From the NCBI RefSeq assembly GCF_003144535.1, contig NZ_PHFJ01000011.1:117689-181688 (forward strand): a stretch of DNA of 64,000 nucleotides. The letters are read 5' to 3'. This stretch comes from Proteus penneri (GTDB lineage: Bacteria; Pseudomonadota; Gammaproteobacteria; Enterobacterales; Enterobacteriaceae). Each line of letters starts with the position of its first letter. Within the stretch, counting starts at the first letter, position 1. Positions 18,230-31,707 of the stretch are shown piece after piece. The notes below the pieces were generated by a model. It did not search any database. It saw nothing but the letters and a program-made list of their open reading frames with translations, and had not been told where the DNA came from. A program made the translations under genes and the position numbers.

Positions 18230-19414
18230 ATGAGAAAGTTAGAGCATGCAAATCTATTATTATTGATAATTGCATTGGTTGCTGTGGGTCAAATGACTCA
18301 AACTATTTATGTTCCTGTTATTGCTGATATGGCCGTTTACTTTGGTGAACCCACAGGGGCGGTACAGCAAGTTATGGGGGCCTATCTTTTTTCTTATGGT
18401 TTTTCACAGTTAATTTATGGACCTATATCCGACAAAGTAGGGCGCCGTCCTGTTATTTTAGTCGGAATGACTATCTTTTGTTTATCTACGCTGGTGGCGA
18501 TTTTCTCGCAAAATTTAATCACACTGGTTATTGCCAGTACCTTACAAGGTATGGGAACAGGTGTTGCGGGTGTCATGACACGTACTCAACCTCGTGATTT
18601 ATATACAGGCACTGCATTACGTTACGCCAATAGTTTGTTAAATATGGGGGTTTTAGTTAGTCCATTATTAGCACCGATGATTGGTGGTGTTGTCGCTCAC
18701 TTCTTTGGCTGGCATGCGTGTTATATCTTCTTATTATTATTAGGAACCAGTGTCCTGTTTTGTATGTATCGTTGGATGCCAGAAACGCGCCCAGTGCAAG
18801 TTGAAAAACGTAAAATGTTGTCATCATTTTACTTACTACTTTCAAATAGTACTTTCAGTGCATTTTTGATTATGTTGATTTGTGCATTATCTGGTATTGC
18901 TGTTTTTGAAGCATCAAGCGGTGTGTTAATGGGAGGAGTATTAGGATTAAATAGTATTACTATCAGTATATTATTTATTTTACCGATCCCTGCGGCATTT
19001 TTTGGCGCTTGGTATGCTGGTCGTGAAGGTAAAACCTTTGTGCAATTGATGTGGCATTCTGTTTTTTGTTGTTTATCAGCCGGTATCTTAATGTGGCTCC
19101 CCGGTTGGCTAAATATCATGAATATTTGGACGCTTCTAGTACCTGCCGCACTATTTTTCTTTGGTGCTGGTATGCTATTTCCATTGGCAACAACGGGTGC
19201 AATGGAACCATTCCCTTATTTAGCAGGCTCCGCGGGTGCATTGGTGGGTGGACTACAAAATGTGGGTTCAGGTGTTGCAACATGGTTTTCAGCCTTATTA
19301 CCACAACATAATCAATTTAGCTTAGGTATGATTATGTTTGCGATGTCAGTGGCTATTATGCTTTGTTGGCTTCCTTTGGCTCATCGTTTTAGCCATGAAG
19401 AACATACTATTTAG
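18230..19414 (+). CDS. emrD: Multidrug MFS efflux transporter EmrD
   Basis: EmrD is a 12-helix proton-driven exporter of uncouplers and amphipathic compounds in the inner membrane. The 394 residues match E. coli EmrD length and sequence through AVGQMTQTIYVPVIADM, the MFS signature GPISDKVGRRPVIL, MGTGVAGVMTR and PAALFFFGAGMLFPLAT. The ATG at 18230 follows GAGAAAAG; an in-frame TTG at 18218 is an unlikely start. It occupies the place of glpX next to glpK, whereas E. coli emrD lies elsewhere. Confidence 0.93.
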   Translation: MRKLEHANLLLLIIALVAVGQMTQTIYVPVIADMAVYFGEPTGAVQQVMGAYLFSYGFSQLIYGPISDKVGRRPVILVGMTIFCLSTLVAIFSQNLITLVIASTLQGMGTGVAGVMTRTQPRDLYTGTALRYANSLLNMGVLVSPLLAPMIGGVVAHFFGWHACYIFLLLLGTSVLFCMYRWMPETRPVQVEKRKMLSSFYLLLSNSTFSAFLIMLICALSGIAVFEASSGVLMGGVLGLNSITISILFILPIPAAFFGAWYAGREGKTFVQLMWHSVFCCLSAGILMWLPGWLNIMNIWTLLVPAALFFFGAGMLFPLATTGAMEPFPYLAGSAGALVGGLQNVGSGVATWFSALLPQHNQFSLGMIMFAMSVAIMLCWLPLAHRFSHEEHTI

Positions 19415-19438
19415 GCTATTGGTGTCATCAATTAAATA

Positions 19439-19471
19439 AAAATGCCGAGAATAGAATTTTCTCGGCATTTT
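19439..19471. terminator. Terminator between emrD and glpK
   Basis: The stem AAATGCCGAGAA/TTCTCGGCATTT with a short loop lies between the convergent genes. Confidence 0.85.
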
Positions 19472-19515
19472 GGTTTTGTAGCCTAGGCTACTTCTCTCTC
19501 AACTCGTTGTATTAA

Positions 19516-21069
<1,554 letters not shown>

Positions 21070-21090
21070 TCAACAATATTGCTCTTAATT

Positions 21091-21906
21091 TTATTTATCG
21101 TCTTCAATTTTGCAGGTATCGCAAGGTAAATGACGGCCAATTAATTTACGGTAAGCCAATGCACCTAAGATACCACCGATAAATGGAGCAATTATTGGAA
21201 CTAAGAAATAAGGGATATCGCGTCCACCAGTCAGCGCAATATCACCCCAGCCAGCAAAGTACGCAACCAATTTTGGACCAAAGTCACGAGCTGGGTTTAA
21301 GGCGAATCCGGTTAATGGGCCAAATGCACCACCGATTACGGCAATTAAGATACCAATTAATAAAGGTGCTAATGGGCCTTTAGGTACACCGTTGCCATCA
21401 TCAGTTAAGGCTAAAATTAAGCCAACTAATATAACGGCAATGATAACTTCAACAAAAAAGGCATGTATAACGGAAATTTGAGCTGCAGGATAAGTTGAAA
21501 ATACACCAGCGGTGAAGAGACTTTCTTGTGAGCCTCTGACAATGCCATTAACTTGTTCGTAGTCGAGGAAAACACTGTAATACATAAAGTACACAATAGC
21601 TGCGGCAAAGAAGCCACCTAACATTTGTGCAATAATATAAGGGATAACTTTTCTGCGTTCAAAGCAAGCAAATAACCAAAACGCAACAGTTACTGCTGGG
21701 TTCAAGTGAGCACCAGAAGTGCCAGCGGTAAGATAAACGGCTAAGGCAACACCCAGCCCCCAGATAATACTTATCTCCCACAGTCCTAGCTCTGCACCTG
21801 CAATACGTACTGCAGCAACACAACCAAGACCAAAGAAGACTAGCAACGCAGTTCCGATAAATTCAGAAATGCATTGACCCATAAGAGAGGTTTTCGTCTG
21901 GCTCAT
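21091..21906 (-). CDS. glpF: Glycerol facilitator GlpF
   Basis: GlpF is an inner-membrane aquaglyceroporin. The 271-residue protein has six membrane helices and both NPA boxes, GAHLNPAVTVAFW and GFALNPARDFGPK. The Arg after the second NPA and the Trp/Phe of the selectivity filter mark the glycerol-type channel. The C-terminal YRKLIGRHLPCDTC is conserved with E. coli. It is the first gene of glpFK, with a candidate GlpR operator upstream. Confidence 0.96.
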   Translation of the reverse strand: MSQTKTSLMGQCISEFIGTALLVFFGLGCVAAVRIAGAELGLWEISIIWGLGVALAVYLTAGTSGAHLNPAVTVAFWLFACFERRKVIPYIIAQMLGGFFAAAIVYFMYYSVFLDYEQVNGIVRGSQESLFTAGVFSTYPAAQISVIHAFFVEVIIAVILVGLILALTDDGNGVPKGPLAPLLIGILIAVIGGAFGPLTGFALNPARDFGPKLVAYFAGWGDIALTGGRDIPYFLVPIIAPFIGGILGALAYRKLIGRHLPCDTCKIEDDK

Positions 21907-21984
21907 ATATTCTATCCTGAAAGAGGGTTATTTATTGTTAGTATTCTTTTCGAATTGAAAAGATAACTGTGAATTTATCGTTAA

Positions 21985-22002
21985 TGAGCGTAAACGAGAA
22001 TA
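21985..22002 (-). promoter_or_regulatory. Candidate GlpR operator for glpFK
   Basis: TATTCTCGTTTACGCTCA on the minus strand fits the GlpR consensus WATKYTCGWWAWCGMWAW at 16 of 18 positions. It lies about 80 bp upstream of glpF. A TGTGA half-site near 22082 could be part of a CRP site, but the second half is poor. Confidence 0.55.
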
Positions 22003-22200
22003 AGCGAAATTGAAATTTGTGTGTCTCATCAAGAAAATGAGTGAAAACGCTCTTAATTAGTGACTTGATCGACATTTGTAATGTGATCTGACCAGTGTTT
22101 TTGAAAAATTGAAAAAAGAATGTAATTCCTCGGAAGATGCTAGACAGTTGTTGATAGGCTACTTACAATCGGAAGTATCGATTATATGGGGGATTACAGT

Positions 22201-22443
22201 ATGTCATTTGAAGTTTTCGAAAAGTTAGAATCAAAAGTACAACAAGCAATTGATACCATCACGTTATTACAGATGGAAATCGAAGAGCTAAAAGAAAAAA
22301 ATGATGCGCTGAGCCAAGAAGTTCAAGAAGCAAAAGGATCACGCGAAGCCCTTGTTCGTGAAAATGAAGAATTGAAACAAGAGCAATCAAGCTGGCAAGA
22401 GCGCTTACGCGCGCTGTTAGGCAAAATGGAAGACGTGCAGTAA
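22201..22443 (+). CDS. zapB: Cell-division protein ZapB
   Basis: ZapB is an abundant small coiled-coil protein that stabilises the Z ring through ZapA. The 80-residue product is almost one continuous heptad-repeat helix; [20 protein letters not shown] at the N-terminus and [15 protein letters not shown] at the end match E. coli. I chose the ATG at 22201, behind GGGGGA, because it aligns with E. coli MSLEVFEKLE. An upstream ATG at 22186 overlaps that ribosome-binding site. Confidence 0.94.
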   Translation: MSFEVFEKLESKVQQAIDTITLLQMEIEELKEKNDALSQEVQEAKGSREALVRENEELKQEQSSWQERLRALLGKMEDVQ

Positions 22444-22472
22444 TTGTCTTTGTTTGCTTAAAACCTAAAAAA

Positions 22473-22498
22473 CAAAAGCCACCGTTAGGTGGCTTTTG
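22473..22498. terminator. Terminator between zapB and rraA
   Basis: CAAAAGCCACC-GTTA-GGTGGCTTTTG is a perfect 11-bp stem between the convergent genes. Confidence 0.8.
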
Positions 22499-22536
22499 AG
22501 TATTGAAATCGTAAGAATGCAATTAAAAAGTAACAA

Positions 22537-23046
<510 letters not shown>

Positions 23047-23101
23047 TTACGTCAGGTTGCCACAGGAAAGGCCAGTATATCCCTTAACAGGGGTGGTTGG
23101 C

Positions 23102-23129
23102 AAAAGACTCACTGAAATTTCAGTGAGTC
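23102..23129 (-). terminator. Terminator downstream of menA
   Basis: GACTCACTGAAA/TTTCAGTGAGTC (23106-23129) is a perfect 12-bp inverted repeat, followed on the minus strand by TTTT. Confidence 0.7.
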
Positions 23130-23149
23130 AAATCAACAATCGAGTGAAA

Positions 23150-24067
23150 TTATTCTAAAACTAAACCTAAAGAGAAAAGAACGTTAGTTAGCAGTGCTGC
23201 TTTTACCATGTGTTCGAGTAGAGGACGCATCCCTTCGCCGGAGTGATCAGCGTTTACACGTTTGATATGCAGTAAAAGCATCGGGGTGGCGAGTAAAAAT
23301 AACCACGCGGTCCAGCGATGCATATAGAGTAGAGTAAAGATAATTAAGCAGGCAATAGAGAGAAAAATAACACAGGTATGGTAAGTCCGAGAGCCAGCAG
23401 GGCCTAAGCGAACCGCTAATGTATTTTTACCTGCCTGAATATCACTTTCTAAATCGCGCATATTATTAATGTTTAGAACAGCGACAGAAAGTAAACCACA
23501 GGCCGTAGCAGGAAGTAGGGTAACAATATCAAAGGTGTTAGATTGTAAGTAATAAGTTCCGATGACACTCAACCAGCCAAAGAAAATTAAAACAGAGATA
23601 TCACCTAGCCCCATATAACCATAAGGGCGCTTACCCACGGTATAAGTAATTGCAGCAACAATAGCGAGTAAACCCATCACTAAGAAGCCAATAGCGTCTT
23701 CAGGCTTTTTACAGGCGACAATAATCAGTGCAATACCACAGATACAGGAAATAATAACATTTAAAATCAGCGCTTTTTTCATTTGAGCGGCTGTTATTAT
23801 GCCTTTTTGCATTCCACGAAGTGGCCCTAAACGCTCTTCAGTATCCGTTCCTTTTACGGCATCACCGTAGTCATTAGCAAGGTTTGATAGGATCTGTAAC
23901 GTTCCTGCTGTCAAAATAGCAAGCAGTGCAATAGGTAGCTCAAAATGCCCCATCCAATACGCTAATGCGGAGCCAGTCACAATGGCAATTAACCCTAAAG
24001 GCAGTGTTTTGGGTCGTAAACTTTCAAGCCAGGCTTGAGTCCGGCTAGTGGAATTTAGAGAGCTCAT
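23150..24067 (-). CDS. menA: 1,4-dihydroxy-2-naphthoate polyprenyltransferase
   Basis: MenA attaches the polyprenyl chain to dihydroxynaphthoate to give demethylmenaquinone. This 305-residue, about nine-helix membrane protein of the UbiA family has the first Asp-rich motif NLANDYGDAVKGTD and the second in NNMRDLESD. SLRPKTLPLG near the N-terminus is typical of MenA. It lies downstream of hslU beyond a terminator. Confidence 0.95.
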   Translation of the reverse strand: MSSLNSTSRTQAWLESLRPKTLPLGLIAIVTGSALAYWMGHFELPIALLAILTAGTLQILSNLANDYGDAVKGTDTEERLGPLRGMQKGIITAAQMKKALILNVIISCICGIALIIVACKKPEDAIGFLVMGLLAIVAAITYTVGKRPYGYMGLGDISVLIFFGWLSVIGTYYLQSNTFDIVTLLPATACGLLSVAVLNINNMRDLESDIQAGKNTLAVRLGPAGSRTYHTCVIFLSIACLIIFTLLYMHRWTAWLFLLATPMLLLHIKRVNADHSGEGMRPLLEHMVKAALLTNVLFSLGLVLE

Positions 24068-24097
24068 GCTGAAATTCGATACTCATGTTCGTTGTTA

Positions 24098-24130
24098 TTA
24101 TAAAAATAAGAATGGGAGGCAAGCCTCCCA
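24098..24130 (-). terminator. Terminator downstream of hslVU
   Basis: TGGGAGGC-TT-GCCTCCCA on the minus strand is followed by a T-rich run, 35 bp after the hslU stop. Confidence 0.8.
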
Positions 24131-24164
24131 CGTAAATATTGCTGATAAGGATCGCACAAGTTGA

Positions 24165-25499
24165 TTATAAAATAAATCGACTCAGATCTTCATCTGCGAC
24201 AAGCTCATCCAGATGCTGTTTTACATATTCTGCATCAATCAATATTGATTGACCTTGACGTTCACTCGCATCGTAGGAAATTTCTTCCATCAAACGCTCT
24301 AAAACAGTATGTAAACGACGAGCACCGATATTTTCAGTGGTTTCGTTTACACGCCATGCTGATTCAGCAATTTTGCGAATACCGTCTTCGGTGAAGCTAA
24401 TAGACACCCCTTCGGTTGCCATTAATGCTTCATACTGTTTTGTTAACGATGCATTAGGTTCAGTTAGAATACGCTCAAAATCTTCTGCTGTCAGCGCTTG
24501 AAGTTCGACACGAATTGGCAGACGTCCTTGCAACTCAGGAATTAAATCAGAAGGACTGGAAACTTGGAAAGCACCTGATGCAATAAACAGAATATGGTCT
24601 GTTTTTACCATACCGTGTTTTGTTGAAACTGTACAACCTTCAACCAATGGTAAGAGGTCACGTTGTACGCCTTCACGAGAAACGTCAGGGCCAGAACTTT
24701 GTCCACCACGTTTACAGATTTTGTCTACTTCATCAATAAAGACAATACCGTGTTGTTCTACCGCATCAATCGCTTGTTGTTTAAGCTCTTCAGGGTTAAC
24801 TAATTTAGCTGCTTCTTCTTCAACAATCAGCTTAAACGCATCTTTGATTTTCATCTTGCGTGCTTTTTGTTTCTGACCTGCTAAATTTTGGAACATAGAT
24901 TGTAATTGATTAGTCATCTCTTCCATTCCTGGAGGAGCCATGATTTCAACACCCATTGGTGTTGCAGATAATTCAATTTCAATTTCTTTATCGTCTAATT
25001 GGCCTTCGCGTAATTTTTTACGGAAAGATTGACGTGCTGCTGAAGGTTCTGATGCTTGTTCTGCTACGCCCCAGTTATTTTTTGCTGGTGGAATAAGTAC
25101 ATCGAGGATACGTTCTTCAGCCATTTCCTCAGCACGGAAACGATTTTTATCGATAGCTTGGCTACGCACCATTTTGACTGCAGAGTCGGTTAAATCACGG
25201 ATAATTGAATCAACTTCTTTACCCACATAACCCACTTCGGTGAATTTGGTTGCTTCAACTTTGATGAAAGGCGCATTGGCCAATTTTGCTAAACGGCGTG
25301 CAATTTCAGTTTTACCTACACCAGTAGGTCCAATCATCAGAATATTTTTAGGTGTTACTTCGTGACGCAACGCTTCATCAAGTTGCATACGACGCCAGCG
25401 GTTACGTAGGGCAATTGCCACCGCACGTTTCGCTTTATCTTGACCAATAATAAATCTATCGAGTTCGCTGGCAATTTCGCGAGGAGTCATTTCAGACAT
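24165..25499 (-). CDS. hslU: HslUV protease ATPase subunit HslU (ClpY)
   Basis: HslU is the AAA+ unfoldase that feeds substrates to HslV. The 444-residue protein has Walker [14 protein letters not shown], the pore motif [14 protein letters not shown], the inserted I-domain (about 110-240), Walker [12 protein letters not shown], and sensor 2 [10 protein letters not shown]. It ends in DLSRFIL, the tail that inserts into HslV. It follows hslV by 12 bp and shares its heat-shock promoter. Confidence 0.97.
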   Translation of the reverse strand: MSEMTPREIASELDRFIIGQDKAKRAVAIALRNRWRRMQLDEALRHEVTPKNILMIGPTGVGKTEIARRLAKLANAPFIKVEATKFTEVGYVGKEVDSIIRDLTDSAVKMVRSQAIDKNRFRAEEMAEERILDVLIPPAKNNWGVAEQASEPSAARQSFRKKLREGQLDDKEIEIELSATPMGVEIMAPPGMEEMTNQLQSMFQNLAGQKQKARKMKIKDAFKLIVEEEAAKLVNPEELKQQAIDAVEQHGIVFIDEVDKICKRGGQSSGPDVSREGVQRDLLPLVEGCTVSTKHGMVKTDHILFIASGAFQVSSPSDLIPELQGRLPIRVELQALTAEDFERILTEPNASLTKQYEALMATEGVSISFTEDGIRKIAESAWRVNETTENIGARRLHTVLERLMEEISYDASERQGQSILIDAEYVKQHLDELVADEDLSRFIL

Positions 25500-25511
25500 G
25501 CTCTCAAATCC

Positions 25512-26042
25512 TTACTCTTTTGAAGAGAGTTCTTCAAAGTTAACATTGTGGTTAGTATAAATACAGATATCTCCAGCGATGCTCAGCGCTTTTTCAGCGA
25601 TTTCGCGTGCAGAAAGTTCGGTATTTTCTAGCATAGCTCTAGCCGCTGCTTGTGCATAAGGGCCACCAGAACCGATAGCAATTAAATCGTTTTCTGGTTG
25701 AACCACATCACCATTACCCGTGATGATAAGCGATGTATTTTCATCTGCAACAGCAAGCAACGCTTCTAATTTGCGTAGCATTCTGTCTGTACGCCAATCT
25801 TTAGCAAGTTCTACCGCAGCTTTAGTTAAATGCCCTTGGTGAAGTTCTAATTTGCGTTCAAACAGTTCAAAAAGAGTAAAAGCATCAGCAGTGCCGCCAG
25901 CAAATCCCGCAATGACTTTGTCGTTATAAAGACGGCGTACTTTGCGAACATTGCCTTTCATGACGGTATTACCCATCGTCGCCTGTCCATCACCACCGAT
26001 TACAACTTGGCCCTTACGGCGAACACTTACGATTGTAGTCAT
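25512..26042 (-). CDS. hslV: HslUV protease peptidase subunit HslV (ClpQ)
   Basis: HslV is a proteasome-beta-like threonine protease that forms a double hexamer in the cytoplasm. The 176-residue protein begins [11 protein letters not shown], so Thr2 becomes the nucleophile after methionine removal. [11 protein letters not shown], the Lys in GNVRKVRRL and [13 protein letters not shown] are conserved. It is the first gene of hslVU, behind a sigma-32-type promoter. Confidence 0.97.
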   Translation of the reverse strand: MTTIVSVRRKGQVVIGGDGQATMGNTVMKGNVRKVRRLYNDKVIAGFAGGTADAFTLFELFERKLELHQGHLTKAAVELAKDWRTDRMLRKLEALLAVADENTSLIITGNGDVVQPENDLIAIGSGGPYAQAAARAMLENTELSAREIAEKALSIAGDICIYTNHNVNFEELSSKE

Positions 26043-26133
26043 GAGTCAGCCCCTGGTTTAATCAATAAAAAAATGGGACGGGAAGTGCTTTTATCTAAGA
26101 TAAAGTACGACCCGTTGTGTGAATTAGAATTAT

Positions 26134-26160
26134 AGGTGGGGGAGATAATTTATTTTTCAA
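26134..26160 (-). promoter_or_regulatory. Sigma-32 heat-shock promoter of hslVU
   Basis: On the minus strand TTGAAA (26160-26155) is followed after 13 bases by CCCCACCT (26141-26134). This is close to the sigma-32 consensus CTTGAAA / CCCCATNT. The -35 overlaps the last codons of ftsN. The hslV start is about 90 bp downstream. hslVU is a classical heat-shock operon in E. coli. Confidence 0.75.
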
Positions 26161-26948
26161 CCCCCAGAAGAGCGAAGAATACAACCTGATACACCCGCTC
26201 CAGCCGCTTGTTTACTCACGGAGTTGGCTTGTTCTTTACTGTAAGGGCCTGATAATACGCGGATCCAGCCATCATTGCCTTTCGTTACTCGGCTTTCAAC
26301 ACCAGAAAAAGCTAGCGTTGCTCTCACAGATTCAGCTTGTTCGGTATTTTTAAATGAGCCACATTGCACTAAAAATTTTGTTTCAGTCACCGTAGGTTTA
26401 GGCGTTGTAACAATCGCAGGTGCTTGCGGTTGTTGAGTTTGTGCTGGCTGTTGTGAAACAGAAGGCGTTGTTGTTGCTGGTGGTGTTACAACCACTTGTG
26501 AGCGCGGGACTTCACCATTATAAGGCACTTCTGGCAGTTGAAGGGCGGGTTGGCGTTTATCCGCTTCAATTTGTTGTAAAAAACGCAATTGTTCAGGCGA
26601 AAGTGTTGCTTTCGGATTAATCTGGCTACCTGATGAAGGAAATTCAGGCTGTAAAGGTGTACCCACCTGACGATTTTCCAATTCTTTAATATATTGCCAA
26701 CGCTCTTGCGGTTTTGGCGGTAGGCTATTCGCTGGATGTTGCCCAGTGATAGTTGGCGTTGTTTCTACGGCTTCTTTTTTATTATGTGTAATAAAATAGA
26801 GGCCGCCGATAAACAGCGCCACAATAGCGATTGCCGCGATAAGCGTTGTTAAAGGCAGCCCTTTAGCAGCCTTTTTGCTCTTACTTTTCGTTGTTTTTTT
26901 ACGACGAGCAGATGTCTGCCCTCGTCCCACATAGTCTCGTTGTGCCAC
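26157..26948 (-). CDS. ftsN: Cell-division protein FtsN
   Basis: FtsN triggers septal peptidoglycan synthesis once the divisome is assembled. The 263-residue bitopic protein has a basic cytoplasmic N-terminus (QRDYVGRG, then a Lys/Arg-rich run). One membrane helix spans about 34-53, followed by a periplasmic part with a Pro/Gln/Thr-rich linker (about 120-185). The C-terminal SPOR domain (KFLVQCGSFKN to GCILRSSG) binds denuded glycan. It is shorter than E. coli FtsN (319), mainly in the linker. It lies between cytR and hslV, as in E. coli. Confidence 0.94.
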   Translation of the reverse strand: MAQRDYVGRGQTSARRKKTTKSKSKKAAKGLPLTTLIAAIAIVALFIGGLYFITHNKKEAVETTPTITGQHPANSLPPKPQERWQYIKELENRQVGTPLQPEFPSSGSQINPKATLSPEQLRFLQQIEADKRQPALQLPEVPYNGEVPRSQVVVTPPATTTPSVSQQPAQTQQPQAPAIVTTPKPTVTETKFLVQCGSFKNTEQAESVRATLAFSGVESRVTKGNDGWIRVLSGPYSKEQANSVSKQAAGAGVSGCILRSSGG

Positions 26949-27018
26949 AGTTCGATTCGCTGATAATTAAAGGAATAGGTATCACAAACGATATGTTACT
27001 TAACATAGTGTGTTTTGC

Positions 27019-28050
27019 CTAGCTTTTAAGCCGACAGACACTGTCTCTTATAATTAGCTCACAATCTAATAAGCGAGAGCCAGGTGCAACAGGTCTACCT
27101 TGTAGTTGGTCGAGTAATAACAACATCGATTCACGTCCTATTTGATAACGAGGTTGTTCCATTGTTGTCAGAGCAGGTTCGCTATAACGTGTGATATCCA
27201 GATTATCAAAACCAATAACAGAGAGATCTTTAGGAAGCTCTAATCCTAATTTTTTTGCCTGCCACATAACGCCAATTGCCATTATATCACTATGACAGAA
27301 CACAGCAGTGGGTGGCTCAGGCAATGAAATTAACTTTTTCAGACTTTCTGCACCGCTTTCATGGGTAAAATCACCACGAATAATATAATCTTCACGTAAG
27401 GGTACGCCTGTTCTACGCATGGCTTGAATATAGCCTTGCAAGCGATAACGACATAAAGGCATATCTTCAGGGCCTGTAATACAAGCAATACGCTTATGCC
27501 CCATTTGCTGTAAATAGTGTGTTGCTCTAAAAGAGGCTGTCAGATTATCGATATGAACAGTCGGTAATTCAAGTTCAGGTGCAAACTCATTTGCCATGAT
27601 CATCGGCGGTAAATTTTTCTGTTCTTCTTTGGAAACATCAAAAGGGATGTGTGAGCCAAGAAGTAACATGCCGTCAATTTGTTTGGTGATAATAAGATTA
27701 ATAAAGGCATTTTCATGTTTTTGCTGATGTTTACAATCACCAATTAACACGAGATAACCATGTTGTGCAGCGGTTTCTTCAATGCCACACACAACATCAG
27801 TAAAAAAGGGATCGCTGATGTTAGGGACGATCACTAGGATCGTTTTTGACTCGTTACGTTTAAGGTTTTTTGACAGGTTATGTGGATAATAGCCGACATC
27901 AAGAACAGCCTGTTCAACTTTCTGACGGGTTTGTGAGGATACTTTTTCCGGATTCATTAATGTACGTGACACAGTTGCTGTGGACACGCCGGCTGCAAGG
28001 GCAACATCTTTCATTGTTGCTTGCGTATTATCTTTATTATTTTGTTGCAA
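27019..28050 (-). CDS. cytR: LacI-family repressor CytR
   Basis: CytR represses nucleoside uptake and catabolism genes together with CRP and is relieved by cytidine. The 343-residue protein has an N-terminal LacI-type helix-turn-helix (KDVALAAGVSTATVSRTLMN). A periplasmic-binding-like effector domain follows (VIVPNISDPFFTDVVCGIE, HMGHKRIACITGPED, VIGFDNLDITRYSEPALTT). Its position between ftsN and priA matches E. coli. Confidence 0.93.
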   Translation of the reverse strand: MQQNNKDNTQATMKDVALAAGVSTATVSRTLMNPEKVSSQTRQKVEQAVLDVGYYPHNLSKNLKRNESKTILVIVPNISDPFFTDVVCGIEETAAQHGYLVLIGDCKHQQKHENAFINLIITKQIDGMLLLGSHIPFDVSKEEQKNLPPMIMANEFAPELELPTVHIDNLTASFRATHYLQQMGHKRIACITGPEDMPLCRYRLQGYIQAMRRTGVPLREDYIIRGDFTHESGAESLKKLISLPEPPTAVFCHSDIMAIGVMWQAKKLGLELPKDLSVIGFDNLDITRYSEPALTTMEQPRYQIGRESMLLLLDQLQGRPVAPGSRLLDCELIIRDSVCRLKS

Positions 28051-28355
28051 ACCCCATACCTCCCTTTTGGATGGTTTAGTTAAACGATTGCTTTTTTATT
28101 GCAAAAAAACCGCCAATATTTAAAAAAGGATTTTATCGACGGTTTTTAATTCAAGAAATATTCTAAATTGTTATTCTACCCACTTTTTAAATAGATACTG
28201 TTACCTAGTTTGCATAAAAAGTGTGATACCAATCGTTTTTATGAGGTAGTTCGCAAAATTGATAAATAGTCTTTGATTGTAACGAGTATTCAAGCGGAAT
28301 TGTATCCTTAACATAACGCTGGCTAAAATATAGTCAAGTTAGGTAGAGAAGATCT
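28051..28355. other. Region between priA and cytR (both leftward)
   Basis: This 305-bp region contains the cytR promoter region. A loose hairpin (AAAAACCG 28105-28112 with CGGTTTTT 28140-28147, 27-nt loop) could terminate priA transcription or form a cytR leader. No ORF or RNA gene is seen. Confidence 0.5.
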
Positions 28356-30593
<2,238 letters not shown>

Positions 30594-30625
30594 TTAAGAA
30601 TATCACAAAAAGTGTGCAGATTTCA

Positions 30626-30654
30626 TTGCGCGTTTAGTCGATATTCTGTATGAT
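30626..30654 (+). promoter_or_regulatory. Promoter of rpmE
   Basis: TTGCGC (30626-30631) and TATGAT (30649-30654) are separated by 17 bp and followed by a GC-rich start region. It lies about 105 bp upstream of rpmE, leaving a 5' UTR long enough for L31 autoregulation. Confidence 0.6.
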
Positions 30655-30760
30655 CCGCCCCCTTTGGTAGATAAATTACCAAACACTTAATTTCAATCAA
30701 CACGACGTGTGGTGTTCGGCTGTGGGCTGAATGGCGACACGGCCTTAGTAGAGGTTTTCC

Positions 30761-30973
30761 ATGCAAAAAGATATCCATCCTAAATACGAAGAAATTACTG
30801 CATCTTGTTCTTGCGGTAACGTTATGAAAATCAACTCCACTGCGGGTCATAACCTGAATCTGGACGTTTGTGACAAATGCCACCCATTCTATACTGGTAA
30901 ACAACGTGATGTTGCAACTGGTGGTCGTGTTGATCTGTTCAACAAACGCTTCAAAATTCCAGGCAGCAAATAA
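30761..30973 (+). CDS. rpmE: 50S ribosomal protein L31 (zinc-binding form)
   Basis: L31 forms an intersubunit bridge on the large ribosomal subunit. The 70-residue protein is the zinc type: Cys16 and Cys18 (CSCGN) plus Cys37 and Cys40 (CDKCHPF) form the zinc site. A zinc-free paralogue would normally replace it under zinc starvation, but none is in the window. It is divergent from priA and ends at a strong terminator. Confidence 0.97.
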   Translation: MQKDIHPKYEEITASCSCGNVMKINSTAGHNLNLDVCDKCHPFYTGKQRDVATGGRVDLFNKRFKIPGSK

Positions 30974-31033
30974 GATATTTGTTGTCACAAGATGTCAGCC
31001 TAGTCTGGCATCTTGCAGACAGTTCGGAATTGA

Positions 31034-31067
31034 AAAAAAGCCCAAAGTTTTTGCTTTGGGCTTTTTT
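31034..31067. terminator. Bidirectional terminator between rpmE and metJ
   Basis: AAAAAAGCCCAAAG and CTTTGGGCTTTTTT flank a short loop and serve both converging genes. Confidence 0.9.
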
Positions 31068-31107
31068 GTTCGTGTTAATCAAGCAATAAATCAAAAACTG
31101 GCGCTGA

Positions 31108-31425
31108 TTAATACTCCCAAGTATCGGGATCAACCCCGCGCTGGCGCATTATTTCTTTTGCCTCTTCAGGGATTTCATCGTTACGTTCTTTACGTAAGTC
31201 TTCATCATTTGGCAGAGGCTGTCCGGTAAATGCGTGCAAAAATGCTTCACACAATAATTCACTATTGGTTGCATGTTTTAGGTTATTAACCTGACGGCGA
31301 GTGCGTTCATCGGTCAAAATTTTCAACACTTTCAACGGAATTGAAACTGTGATTTTCTTAACTTGCTCACTCTTTTTGCCATGCTCAGCGTAAGGGCTGA
31401 TATATTCACCGTTCCATTCAGCCAT
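31108..31425 (-). CDS. metJ: Met regulon repressor MetJ
   Basis: MetJ is a ribbon-helix-helix repressor that binds Met boxes with S-adenosylmethionine as corepressor. The 105-residue protein, the same length as E. coli, has the DNA-reading strand [20 protein letters not shown] and the helix [18 protein letters not shown]. It is divergent from metBL, and the Met boxes lie in the shared 282-bp gap. Confidence 0.97.
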   Translation of the reverse strand: MAEWNGEYISPYAEHGKKSEQVKKITVSIPLKVLKILTDERTRRQVNNLKHATNSELLCEAFLHAFTGQPLPNDEDLRKERNDEIPEEAKEIMRQRGVDPDTWEY

Positions 31426-31621
31426 GGATTACCTTTATTAATATCATTTAGTTGAAGTCAGAACAGGGTTAACCCTTATTCTGATGGGCGATACCAGTTT
31501 ATCATGACTTTTCTAAAACCACCGACTCTTCTGACTGAAGGTGAAAGAAAAAGTGATAGTCACTGGTGATATCCTTAATTTGGCTATTATTTCATTACTT
31601 AATCTATCCGTAAAGGAGTTT

Positions 31622-31661
31622 AGATGTCTAGATGTGTTGACGTCTTGGTGTCTAATTAGAT
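31622..31661 (+). promoter_or_regulatory. Tandem Met boxes (MetJ operator)
   Basis: Consecutive 8-mers AGATGTCT, AGATGTGT, TGACGTCT, TGGTGTCT and the weaker AATTAGAT align with the Met box AGACGTCT without gaps. They lie 47 bp upstream of metB, where cooperative MetJ binding would block both divergent promoters. Confidence 0.88.
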
Positions 31662-31707
31662 ATGCTGTTGTCGACTTTCCCACTTATCGCTGTGACAAGG
31701 TGCCTGT

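Noticed and set aside
22076..22100. CRP site for glpFK
   Set aside because: AATGTGATCT is a good half-site but the opposite half does not fit; too weak to list as its own feature.
30623..31229. Open frames on both strands around rpmE
   Set aside because: They overlap rpmE, its promoter, its terminator and metJ in other frames; rpmE and metJ explain the region.
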